32,349 nucleotides of DNA from positions 1-32,349 of IMG/VR virus record IMGVR_UViG_3300028925_011046. One strand, written 5' to 3'. Position 1 is the first letter of the stretch; every line of letters begins with the position of its first letter. Shown here piece after piece: positions 5,955-12,938 of this stretch. A model generated the notes under the pieces. The model was not told where the DNA came from. It made no database searches and was given only the letters and a program-made list of their open reading frames with translations. A program made the translations under genes and the position numbers. This DNA comes from a virus.

Positions 5955-6769
5955 CCGAAAACAAAAATGGTATTTTTGATATGCCAGATAAAGAGTACTT
6001 CGCAGCCGATGGCTTATCGAACTCGTACCTGTGGCGCTTGATCAGCCACACCCCGGCCCACGCTCAGATCAGCATGACACCAACCGATGCAATGGACCTG
6101 GGATCAGCCGTTCACCTCGCAGTTCTTCAGCCCGATCTTGTTGAGAAGCAACTTATTCAAGGCCCAAAGGATCGGCGCGGAAAGAAGTGGACCGAAGCAC
6201 AAGACGCCGCACCCGATGGGGCCATTGTCCTGGTCGAGAAGGAATACGCGCAAGTTATGACAATGCGCGATAAGGTTTGGGGCAATTCAACAATTGCATC
6301 GATACTAGGCGGTAAGAATGCGCAGTATGAAAAGGCTGCGTTCTTTGAGCATCGAGGGCAGCAGTGCAAGCTTAAATTGGATGCCTGTGTCGATGATGTG
6401 CTTATCGATCTTAAGACCAGCATCGATGCAAGTCCCCGTGGTTTCGCGCAAAGTGTTGCAAAGTATGGCTACCATCAGCAAGCGGCGTCGTATCGGTACG
6501 GCTGGACTAAGGCCACTGTGGGTTCCCAAAAGCCATTTATTTTTATCGTTATTGAAAAGACGCCACCGTTTGCAGCAGCAATTTATGAACTTGATGCGCC
6601 GACCCTTGCCGAGGGCTGGGCATCATATAACGCTGCCATCGATCAGCACCTTGAATGCGACAAAAACCAACACTTCCCCGGCTATGCCGATGAGAAAGTT
6701 TTACTGCAAATCCCCGGGTACGCATTCAGGCACACCAACCCCAGAAACATTAACCTAACAGGAGAATAA
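5951..6769 (+). CDS. RecE/exodeoxyribonuclease VIII-like PD-(D/E)XK nuclease
   Basis: 272 residues. The N-terminal part has YLWRLISHTPAHA and MDLGSAVHLAVLQP, the helix and His region seen in RecE-like and Cas4-like nucleases. The active-site core is CKLKLDACVDDVLIDLKTS near residue 150 (Asp, then D-L-K). A helix with GYHQQAASYRYG follows, matching the conserved Q-x3-Y motif. It would degrade double-stranded ends to give 3' single strands for annealing. It starts at an ATGA junction and is followed two bases later by the candidate ssDNA-binding protein. Confidence 0.8.
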   Translation: MTENKNGIFDMPDKEYFAADGLSNSYLWRLISHTPAHAQISMTPTDAMDLGSAVHLAVLQPDLVEKQLIQGPKDRRGKKWTEAQDAAPDGAIVLVEKEYAQVMTMRDKVWGNSTIASILGGKNAQYEKAAFFEHRGQQCKLKLDACVDDVLIDLKTSIDASPRGFAQSVAKYGYHQQAASYRYGWTKATVGSQKPFIFIVIEKTPPFAAAIYELDAPTLAEGWASYNAAIDQHLECDKNQHFPGYADEKVLLQIPGYAFRHTNPRNINLTGE

Positions 6770-6771
6770 TT

Positions 6772-7482
6772 ATGACATTTCAAGCACCACCTATTGAACA
6801 AGTGCGTGACGATAGCGGATCATATAGTAGTTATCTTACGTGGCATGCCTTGGGCTCGGCTGAACATAACATACCGGCGGCACAGTTTTCTTTAAGAGCC
6901 TCGGGGCCAGGCAATCCCCGCATGCCCGTCCCGCAAATGGCAACCGGTGCAGTCTGGGATATCGAGAACATCGAAACCGGCTGGCAATCATGGCCCAAGG
7001 GTGGTGCTAAAGATTATCGGGCCAATCCTACTATGTCGCACCCGCTACCGTTTCCAGGTGCCGGCTTCAGCGAGAACCTCCGCATCCCGATAGCACTAGA
7101 CGCCAACACATTAGTGATGTGGGACCAAGCATCTGCCGGCAGTTGGAAAGGTTTCTGCCAAATTGCGGCAGTGATCGCACAACAGGCACCACAAAACCCT
7201 GGCCTGTTGCCGGTCATTGCTTTCACCGGGGCAACCCTCACCAGCACCGGCCAGAACTCGACTCAGGTGCCCAACTTTCAAATCATGCAATGGGTTAGCC
7301 ACCCCGCATGCCTGTCGGCACCGATGCCAGCACCAGCACCCGTGCCCCCAATTCCAGCGCCACCGCCTGTTGTAATTCCCGTTGCAATACCACCAGCCGC
7401 ACCGCAACCAGCGGCAGCGCAACCAGCGGCGGCACCAGCAGCACCAGCGGCACCAGCGGCACCAGCCGGGGCCTGGAACTGA
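6772..7482 (+). CDS. Possible ssDNA-binding/recombination accessory protein with Pro/Ala tail
   Basis: 236 residues with GGAG before the ATG. Residues 1-180 form a globular part rich in aromatic residues and beta strands, including GFCQIAAVIAQQ and VPNFQIMQWVSHPACL. The last 55 residues are almost only Ala, Pro and Val, a flexible tail. Its place between the RecE-like nuclease and the primase, and a resemblance I remember to phage proteins of this position, suggest ssDNA binding or annealing. I see no decisive motif, and the usual acidic C-terminal tip is missing. It may instead be a structural or unknown protein. Confidence 0.45.
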   Translation: MTFQAPPIEQVRDDSGSYSSYLTWHALGSAEHNIPAAQFSLRASGPGNPRMPVPQMATGAVWDIENIETGWQSWPKGGAKDYRANPTMSHPLPFPGAGFSENLRIPIALDANTLVMWDQASAGSWKGFCQIAAVIAQQAPQNPGLLPVIAFTGATLTSTGQNSTQVPNFQIMQWVSHPACLSAPMPAPAPVPPIPAPPPVVIPVAIPPAAPQPAAAQPAAAPAAPAAPAAPAGAWN

Positions 7483-7826
7483 TTACAACAAATCGGCTTT
7501 GCCCTATTTGCCTAAACATTGTGAGCGGGATTGGCCTAATGCCAGCCGCTCACAAGCGGCAAGGCCCACTCATTAAGTTCTGCTCAATCGAGCATCGCGA
7601 TCAGTACGGGAGGTATAAATTGTCATCACATACATTAGAGCAAGACGAGGATGCCGCACTATTTGAGGCCGCTAAAGCAGCCGGGCAATACCTCGACAGC
7701 TTACAAGTTTACGATCTGAGATATCTCAGTAAAGCAAAACTGCTCATGTTCACCAGCATCATCGTCGCAAAATTCGCGGAAACAAATCCGAAATATGACC
7801 CGCTTGATGATGAAATCCCCTTTTGA
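7482..7826 (+). CDS. DUF6511-like zinc-ribbon protein with uncertain start
   Basis: The end is certain, the start is not. The product has CPIC and a later FCSIEH, a zinc-binding pattern, then a helical region (FEAAKAAGQYLDSLQVYDLR) that fits DUF6511. No ATG, GTG or TTG lies in frame between the stop of the upstream gene and the first Cys. Options are ATT at 7482, an ATG at 7308 deep inside the previous gene, a -1 frameshift from the previous gene, or TTG at 7620 with GGGAGG upstream, which would lose the zinc ribbon. I give the ATT-based frame. The stop overlaps the primase start (TGATG). Function unknown, perhaps a replication accessory. Confidence 0.6.
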   Translation: MTTNRLCPICLNIVSGIGLMPAAHKRQGPLIKFCSIEHRDQYGRYKLSSHTLEQDEDAALFEAAKAAGQYLDSLQVYDLRYLSKAKLLMFTSIIVAKFAETNPKYDPLDDEIPF

Positions 7827-9682
7827 TGGACGCATCTGAACTCGCCAAACAATTGCCAAAGCATAAGCATCAGTCCAATGGCTCATACATGGCCTGTTGC
7901 CCGGCACATAATGACAAGAACCCATCACTCGCAATAACAGACGGCGAGAATGGTGCGTTATTAATAAATTGCTTTGCGGGTTGTGAATATGAGGCCGTCA
8001 TAGACGCGCTAAAATCTATGGGCCTATGGCATCAGAGCAACGTCCATACACCCCGTGAGCCCTCTCCTATCGCCTTCGATTCATCATACGCCAACCCAAA
8101 GACCCACCTTTACCGTGATATTGACGGTTCTGTGCCTTTTAAGATCCAGCGCATCGCAACGCCAATTGGAAAGAGTTTCAGGCAATACAGGCAAAACGGA
8201 TCAGGATTTGTGCCCGGCATGGAGGGTGTCGAGCGCATCCCATACCACCTCAACATCTTCAAGGATCACAAGACGTTATTTATTGTGGAAGGTGAGCAAG
8301 CAGCCGATGCCCTGATCGCTCACGGATACCCAGCAACATGCAATCCAGGCGGCTCATCAACCTGGCAACCGGAACTCACGCCCTACTTCAAAGGTAAACA
8401 CTGCATCATCATCCCAGATAACGATGGACCCGGCGCTAAGCATGCCCAGAGGGTGGCAGATGCCTTAAGCGGCACAGCGGCGTCTATTATCATAGCGCCA
8501 ATCTGTTCAGGCTTAAAAGATAGGGACGATATTGTTAACTGGATGGTCTCAAGGCCCGGTGACATCAAGAAGCTTGCAACAATCTGTTACAAATACCAAC
8601 TGGATTCGTTCACGCCGCCGATTAGCCCCATCAGCGCAAACGATAACAGCGCAGCGGCATGGCGCGACATGGACATCCCGCCGCGAGATTACATCATGGG
8701 CACTGTCCTATGCACAACATCACGGTGGATGATCTACGCGCCGACAGGGTTAGGTAAGACACTGTTTTCTCTCAACCTCAGTGCAGCGATGGCAGCCGGC
8801 AAAGACTTTATCGGCTGGAAAGCAGCACGTAAATCAAGGGTATTGTACATAGACGGCGAGATGCCGTCAGAAACATTTAAGGAGCGCATGATCCAGGTCA
8901 CCGATCTGTACGGACATGACATTAACTTATTTGGCATCAACCGCGATAACGAATTATCAATGGGCCGCGATATCCCGCCACTTAATACCGATGAAGGTAT
9001 CGCGTGGATCAACGACATGATCGCATTATATAAGCCTGACCTCATCGTTTTTGATAGCATCATGTGTTTACTCATCGGTGACATGAAAGATGAGGAAAGT
9101 TGGGAGCCGATCAAGGTGTTAATGAAATCACTCACCAACCAGCGCATCGCACAAATCTGGATACATCACACCGGACACGATGCAGGAAAGTCATACGGCA
9201 CCAGCACAAGAGAATGGGAACTTGACACAGTCCTCAAGCTTGAGAGGCCACCCGACGAGGAACCGGGCTTCATTACCAATTTCACCAAGGCGAGACTGCG
9301 CACACACATAAATGCGCAAGAATTCGAGAGGCTGCACGTAACCCTCACACCCGATGCGTGGGAAACCAATGTGTCAATTAAAGGTAAACGTAAAAAAAGT
9401 GACGAGCGCACACGTTATGGTCATTACATAATCGAGGCTTACGATAACCTCGCGATCCACACGGCACCCAGTAAGGGTCATGACGGTCATGACGTTAGCA
9501 AGGTGTCTAAGATCGCCATCAAGGATTGGCTGGTCGGCCACGGCAAGATCGAAACAATGGAGAACTCAACGTCAGTCTCACCGGCTGATCGGCGTGACAT
9601 CGGAAGAGCGACGAAAGACCTCATGGACGTTGGGCGTATTGCCTCTGATGGCAAATCAATCTGGAGGATTAACAATGTGTAA
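7826..9682 (+). CDS. Primase-helicase fusion (CHC2 zinc, Toprim, RecA-like ATPase)
   Basis: 618 residues. A zinc-binding region comes first (Cys25, His28, Cys49, Cys53). Next is a Toprim domain with LFIVEGEQAADAL (Glu155) and IIIPDNDGPG (Asp198-Asn-Asp200), the catalytic site for primer synthesis. The C-terminal half is a RepA/AAA_25-type helicase with Walker A APTGLGKT at 305-312 and Walker B DLIVFDSIMCLL near 405. The architecture resembles T7 gp4 in function, but the helicase is of the RepA type. The ATG overlaps the previous stop by one base. It is the central replication protein; no DNA polymerase gene is visible, so the host polymerase is probably used. Confidence 0.9.
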   Translation: MDASELAKQLPKHKHQSNGSYMACCPAHNDKNPSLAITDGENGALLINCFAGCEYEAVIDALKSMGLWHQSNVHTPREPSPIAFDSSYANPKTHLYRDIDGSVPFKIQRIATPIGKSFRQYRQNGSGFVPGMEGVERIPYHLNIFKDHKTLFIVEGEQAADALIAHGYPATCNPGGSSTWQPELTPYFKGKHCIIIPDNDGPGAKHAQRVADALSGTAASIIIAPICSGLKDRDDIVNWMVSRPGDIKKLATICYKYQLDSFTPPISPISANDNSAAAWRDMDIPPRDYIMGTVLCTTSRWMIYAPTGLGKTLFSLNLSAAMAAGKDFIGWKAARKSRVLYIDGEMPSETFKERMIQVTDLYGHDINLFGINRDNELSMGRDIPPLNTDEGIAWINDMIALYKPDLIVFDSIMCLLIGDMKDEESWEPIKVLMKSLTNQRIAQIWIHHTGHDAGKSYGTSTREWELDTVLKLERPPDEEPGFITNFTKARLRTHINAQEFERLHVTLTPDAWETNVSIKGKRKKSDERTRYGHYIIEAYDNLAIHTAPSKGHDGHDVSKVSKIAIKDWLVGHGKIETMENSTSVSPADRRDIGRATKDLMDVGRIASDGKSIWRINNV

Positions 9683-9697
9683 TGACGCCGCATTAAT

Positions 9698-9743
9698 AGT
9701 TGCATCAATAGTTGCACCACTTAGTTGCACCAAAGTTGCACCA
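9698..9743 (+). repeat. Four AGTTGCAYCA direct repeats after the primase gene
   Basis: AGTTGCATCA at 9698-9707, then AGTTGCACCA at 9710-9719, 9723-9732 and 9734-9743, spaced 12, 13 and 11 bp. Related words continue to about 9820, including an inverted TGGTGCAGTT at 9745 and GCAACT twice near 9805-9820. A GC-rich hairpin (ACGCCCC paired with GGGGCGT) follows at about 9779-9798. The 167-base gap up to the next gene holds nothing else. Confidence 0.55.
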
Positions 9744-9849
9744 TTGGTGCAGTTTACTGGTGCTGTTGCACCTGCACCAACGCCCCCCTTAAGGGGCGTG
9801 GTGATGCAACTGCTGCAACTCGCGGAATTCTGGGAGATCATATTTTGTA

Positions 9850-10359
9850 ATGAAAAATAAGAAAAATAATTCAGGTAATTCAGATAATTCCGCAGATCAC
9901 GGAACACCCGAAAAACATCAACATCATATTTACAAAGAAATCGATACTATCGAAGCTGGTGTTAAAGCCTTGCGCAATGTTACCGCTGATCCATTGCAAA
10001 CGTATAGACGCCGTAAGAGCATCACACAGCTTCAGTGGATAGCCGGTGATAAGTTTGCACACGAGTATCGCTTGGCATGCCTTGTGGCCGTTTATAGTCA
10101 CGTTAGGTTCGACGATAACATTAGTGGTGCCCCATCAGATGAGGCAGCAGAAAGAATACAATTTGCAAAGCAGAGAGTGAGAGCCGCAATTCAAGCAGTC
10201 GGCTTTCCATTGGCATCCGTATTGACGCATGTCATCGGTGACGGCAATGCCGCTGGCTCATGGTATCATGTAAGATTGTCATCGCGGAAACAGCAAGACG
10301 GCATGACTGCTTTTCGCCTCGCACTCGATGGCTTAGTTGAATTCTATAAAATTAACTAA
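9850..10359 (+). CDS. DUF6456-like protein
   Basis: 169 residues. The N-terminus is polar and rich in Asn and His. The C-terminal part has features I associate with DUF6456: a helix RKSITQLQWIAGDKFAHEYR, then RVRAAIQAVGFPLASVLTHV and a final helix AFRLALDGLVEFY. Proteins of this type in alphaproteobacterial phages and chromosomes often carry helix-turn-helix folds and lie near replication or regulatory genes. It is the last rightward gene of the early operon and is followed at once by the 18-bp repeat array, so it could bind those repeats; that is inference. Confidence 0.6.
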   Translation: MKNKKNNSGNSDNSADHGTPEKHQHHIYKEIDTIEAGVKALRNVTADPLQTYRRRKSITQLQWIAGDKFAHEYRLACLVAVYSHVRFDDNISGAPSDEAAERIQFAKQRVRAAIQAVGFPLASVLTHVIGDGNAAGSWYHVRLSSRKQQDGMTAFRLALDGLVEFYKIN

Positions 10360-10361
10360 GC

Positions 10362-10492
10362 AAGCCGATGAAGCCCTGGGAGCCGATGAAGCCCTAGGTG
10401 CCGCAAAAAAAAGACCTGCTTTGGTCTATAGACAAGCCGATGAAGCCTTGGGCTAAGCCGATGAGGCCTTGGATAAGCCGATGAAGCCTTGG
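10362..10492 (+). repeat. Five 18-bp iteron-like direct repeats
   Basis: Consensus AAGCCGATGAAGCCYTGG at 10362-10379, 10381-10398 (first base missing), 10434-10451, 10455-10472 (one change, GAGG) and 10475-10492. Spacing is about 20 bp, except for a 53-bp step between copies 2 and 3 that contains an A8 run and a hairpin AGACC-TGCTTT-GGTCT. The first begins just after the DUF6456-like stop. The pattern resembles replication-origin iterons or an operator cluster. Confidence 0.7.
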
Positions 10493-10501
10493 TGAAAATC
10501 T

Positions 10502-10515
10502 AAGGCAGTGGCCTT
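10502..10515. terminator. Short hairpin between convergent operons
   Basis: AAGGC-AGTG-GCCTT forms a five-base-pair stem at the junction of the rightward early operon and the leftward ArdC operon, followed by ATTTAAAT. It overlaps the stop codon of the leftward gene. It is a weak bidirectional terminator candidate. Confidence 0.3.
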
Positions 10516-10693
10516 ATTTAAATAGAATCTTCCGCATAATGTAGGCGTTCAAAGGCATTTTTTCTGCCTCCGCCGCTGCTCTCAGTTTTTTATAGTATGA
10601 AATCGGGAATTTTATATAAGAGCCCTTCAATTCTTCACCGAATTTAAGAGGGCGGCCAGCGCCCTCACGTTTGCCGCCTCTTGTGCTTTTCAT
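10514..10693 (-). CDS. Small basic ribbon-helix-helix-like protein, 59 aa
   Basis: The N-terminus MKSTRGGKREGAGRPLKFGE has the GG-x-R-x-GAGRP motif common at the start of small phage and plasmid DNA-binding proteins. It is followed by a strand (YIKFPISYYKKL) and two short helices (RAAAEAEKMPLNAYIMRKIL), consistent with a CopG-like fold. It is the last gene of the ArdC operon. A regulator role at array B (12207-12250) is possible by analogy with the early ribbon-helix-helix gene next to array A. Confidence 0.6.
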   Translation of the reverse strand: MKSTRGGKREGAGRPLKFGEELKGSYIKFPISYYKKLRAAAEAEKMPLNAYIMRKILFK

Positions 10694-10830
10694 GGTGTTT
10701 TATCCTTGTGCGGGGTTTTGTTGTTGTCAGGTGTAAAAAGCTCATCGACATCTTCGGTTCCCCAACCGCATGCGATTAAATATTTCCGATATTTTTCTGA
10801 AACCGGGCAGTGTTGAAAGTCACTTAGTTG
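10690..10830 (-). other. Open frame with protein-like sequence but no start codon
   Basis: Between the 70-aa gene and the ribbon-helix-helix gene a frame of 46 codons ends in TGA that overlaps the next ATG (ATGA junction). It reads like a real protein (CPVSEKYRKYLIACGWG, then TEDVDELFTPDNN) but contains no ATG, GTG or TTG. It may be a decayed gene, use a rare start, or be joined to the 70-aa gene by a frameshift; I see no good slippery site. Confidence 0.25.
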
Positions 10831-11036
10831 TTAAGATACCTTTGCGCGTTCTCTTCTAAAGCTTTGAATTGCCCAAATTCATTAAGTTGAATAAGTTTAA
10901 GATTTGAAGCGCCACAAATGCAGTCAATAGTGTCGTGATCACACGCGAATGTGTGCCAATTATCTTTATACTTTAAGGCAAAGGTTACAAGCTTTCGCGT
11001 TGTTTTTGCTTTCACTTGGCTTTGTGTTTTTAACAT
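10824..11036 (-). CDS. Small hypothetical protein, 70 aa
   Basis: The start chosen is the ATG at 11036, with GAAAGGGA upstream; an in-frame ATG at 11078 would add 14 residues. The product is basic at the N-terminus and has three Cys and two His in the middle (HTFACDHDTIDCICGAS), which might bind metal. It follows the ArdC gene by 80 bases and is probably in the same transcript. No family recognised. Confidence 0.55.
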   Translation of the reverse strand: MLKTQSQVKAKTTRKLVTFALKYKDNWHTFACDHDTIDCICGASNLKLIQLNEFGQFKALEENAQRYLNN

Positions 11037-11116
11037 TGTCTTATTCCCTTTCAAGGTTGTGGTTAAGTTGGTTCTCAATTTTAGAGCCCCCGTGAGAAGG
11101 CTCTAAAGGTTGAAAA

Positions 11117-12028
11117 TCAAGCGGCGATTGCCGTTGCTTGTTGATAGCTATAGAGATGGTCCACTATTCGCTGTGCCGCTGCGCATGCCTTTGGTAAAGC
11201 GTTTTTTTCGGTTTTTAGTTTAGTAATCCAAGAGGCGATGTATTGCGCATGGTCTTCTCGTGGCTCTATTTCAATTTGTAAATGCCCCGCCATGAAAGCG
11301 GCGCTCATTTCGGCTGTTAATTCTTCTTGGGCATAGTCTTTAGTCCCAAAAGAACTTTTAAGGCCTCGATCAAGGCGTTTTTCGTGCCCCGTCCAATGCC
11401 CTAGTTCGTGCAAAGCTGTGCCGGCATAGGCGATATAATCATCGAAAGCTTCGCGCTCAGGCATGACGATTGCGTCGTTAGCCGGTGAATAAAATGCCCT
11501 CCCTCCACCGTGCGTAATTTTTGCCCCAGTATTCTGAATGAATTTTTCAACGTTGGCGTCGCGTATCATTGCGGGAATATCTTTTTTTTGCGGATGAAAT
11601 TTTTCAGGTAGTCCGTCGATTTGGTCGGCATTAAAAACGGTGTACCATTTCAAGAACCGAAAAGATTTGTCCGTTTCTTTGTCTTGGCCCGTGCCATAAT
11701 AGCAAACCTTTGTTCCCTTTTCCCCTTTGCGAACGCCGCTTAGCATGCCGGTAGTGGTGTTGGTTGGTGTTTTACTGGGGCTGCCTTCTAATTGTTGCAC
11801 AATATCTTGCGCTTTTTTAAATGTGAACCAAAAGGGATTGGAACGTCCAGACATGCTAAGAATAAACTGATTAAAGCCACGGTAGGGTTCGTTATTCTCC
11901 CGCAGGGCAAGGCCTCCAAGAGCCGACCACGATTTACGCCAAGGCGCGCAGCCGGCCTCGAGGGACTCAATAACCGACTTAGTTATTTCTTGCTCAATGT
12001 TTCGTTTCGTTTTATATATTTTTGTCAT
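11117..12028 (-). CDS. ArdC-type antirestriction protein (ssDNA-binding plus zinc protease-like)
   Basis: 303 residues from the ATG at 12028, chosen because AAGGAG lies eight bases upstream. The N-terminal domain (WRKSWSALGG, YRGFNQFILS, NPFWFTFKKAQDI) is the ArdC ssDNA-binding domain, and GVRKGEKGTKVCYYG is also typical. The C-terminal domain is a zincin with HELGH at 207-211 and the third ligand Glu240 in EELTAEMSAAF. Such proteins protect incoming DNA from restriction in plasmids and phages. It heads a leftward operon with its own promoter and a repeat array upstream. Confidence 0.85.
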   Translation of the reverse strand: MTKIYKTKRNIEQEITKSVIESLEAGCAPWRKSWSALGGLALRENNEPYRGFNQFILSMSGRSNPFWFTFKKAQDIVQQLEGSPSKTPTNTTTGMLSGVRKGEKGTKVCYYGTGQDKETDKSFRFLKWYTVFNADQIDGLPEKFHPQKKDIPAMIRDANVEKFIQNTGAKITHGGGRAFYSPANDAIVMPEREAFDDYIAYAGTALHELGHWTGHEKRLDRGLKSSFGTKDYAQEELTAEMSAAFMAGHLQIEIEPREDHAQYIASWITKLKTEKNALPKACAAAQRIVDHLYSYQQATAIAA

Positions 12029-12123
12029 TTTCAAAGCTCCTTTAAAGATTTTGAGGGTGATAGGGCTGGTCTAGTTCGTAGCTAGGCCGGCCCATTTATT
12101 TTGCCGATTGTGGGTGTGATTTG

Positions 12124-12152
12124 AATATAGTTATATCGTGTATCTCCGTCAA
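12124..12152 (-). promoter_or_regulatory. Sigma-70-like promoter for the ArdC operon
   Basis: On the minus strand TTGACG (12147-12152) is followed by a 17-bp spacer and TATATT (12124-12129), five of six matches for both boxes. It lies about 95 bp upstream of the ArdC start. Confidence 0.6.
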
Positions 12153-12206
12153 TAGAATATGATAATATCTTTTCAAGCTAAGTTAATGCGCTCATTTTGA
12201 AGGTGA

Positions 12207-12250
12207 TGTTTACGAATTTTTTACGTGTTGTTTACCTAGTGTTTACATTG
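12207..12250 (+). repeat. Array B: four tandem 11-bp operator-like units
   Basis: Units in order are TGTTTACGAAT, TTTTTACGTGT, TGTTTACCTAG and TGTTTACATTG, with no gaps. The design is that of array A (4730-4773): same core, same 11-bp period, same number of units, and a TTTTTACG unit in second place. The last unit overlaps a rightward -35 box. Confidence 0.75.
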
Positions 12251-12277
12251 ACGCAGGTCGCCCTCGAGGGGTAGATT
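12248..12277 (+). promoter_or_regulatory. Candidate rightward promoter overlapping array B
   Basis: TTGACG (12248-12253), an 18-bp spacer, and TAGATT (12272-12277, four of six). The -35 box shares bases with the fourth repeat unit. It is the best candidate I see for starting transcription of the morphogenesis genes. Confidence 0.45.
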
Positions 12278-12643
12278 TTCTTTATCCTGATATCTTTGGC
12301 TCTTGCTGCGGTTTTTCCCTGGTGTTTGTGCGCCTCTTCGCGCGCTAATCCCTGCCATTTTTTTTATATGTCACGGAACAAGAGCTTCTACTAGTAAATT
12401 GACAGAGACAAAAAAACAGCGCAATCCTGCGGTTTTCGTCGGCAAAATGTTTATTTTTAGGCGTGATCGGCTTTATAGATGCGCGAGGCGGGGGTACGCC
12501 CCAAACCCGCGCAACCTAAAGTGTGTATGGGACTCCAGCCTCTCCGCGACACAACTTTTACCAGACTTTTTTTGTCATTACGTTCCCAACAGAACAGGCT
12601 GTGAAACACCGTCTGCCCATGCCTTTTGGTGGAGTAAACTGCC
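12278..12643. other. Long untranslated region before the morphogenesis genes
   Basis: Frames that cross it have no ribosome site or family likeness and I do not accept them. It contains T and A tracts and one strong GC-rich structure at about 12480-12513, where GGGG-TACG-CCCC nests inside GCGCG/CGCGC arms. No T tract follows the stem, so it is not a normal terminator. It may be a structured leader or small RNA. Confidence 0.4.
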
Positions 12644-12694
12644 ATGAGGCGCACTTACGATAACGGAAAACGAAATGCCAAAAATTATGATTAA
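12644..12694 (+). CDS. Possible 16-aa leader peptide
   Basis: MRRTYDNGKRNAKNYD, preceded by TGGAG ten bases upstream, which is a better ribosome site than that of the gene it overlaps. Its stop lies 17 bases inside the 40-aa gene, so it may serve translational coupling. Very short, so weakly supported. Confidence 0.25.
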   Translation: MRRTYDNGKRNAKNYD

Positions 12695-12797
12695 AAGCGG
12701 AAAAGTTAAAAAGTATCCCTACACGGCAAAAGGAAAGTCTGCGGCCACTAAAGCGGCTCGGAAATCCGGGGTCAAGAAGATGAAAAAAGGATATTAA
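12675..12797 (+). CDS. Very small Lys-rich phage protein, 40 aa
   Basis: About one third of the residues are Lys or Arg. The segment KYPYTAKGKSAATKAARKSG resembles the tiny basic proteins with a PYT-x-KG motif found near the terminase genes of many podoviruses. It could bind nucleic acid or be a minor virion component; the role is not known. It lies about 140 bases before the small terminase gene, and the gap between them has only GC-rich possible stems. Confidence 0.55.
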   Translation: MPKIMIKSGKVKKYPYTAKGKSAATKAARKSGVKKMKKGY

Positions 12798-12938
12798 TTT
12801 TTTTTAAGATCAGGGTGTGCCGCAAAACAGTTTCTATGCGGGGTTGCGCTGGCGTTTTCCCTGCGGGTTTTCTTCCTCCCAGATGGTTCCCGCAGTCCCG
12901 AGAAGTTGATTCAGCGCCCCCCGTGTAGGAGACAATGT

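Noticed and set aside
9480-9860. A frame through the AGTTGCACCA repeats, possibly from an ATG at 9675
   Set aside because: The first half is a shadow of the primase gene and the second half is translated repeat sequence; no ribosome site.
10362-10492. CRISPR array
   Set aside because: Repeats of 18 bp are separated by only 0-4 bp (once 35 bp); there are no uniform spacers and no cas genes.
12303-12647. A 114-residue rightward frame in the control region
   Set aside because: No ribosome site, no recognisable domain, unnatural composition, and it crosses a strong RNA stem.
12457-12654. Leftward 65-residue frame in the control region
   Set aside because: No start signal or family likeness, and it overlaps the start of the rightward small genes.
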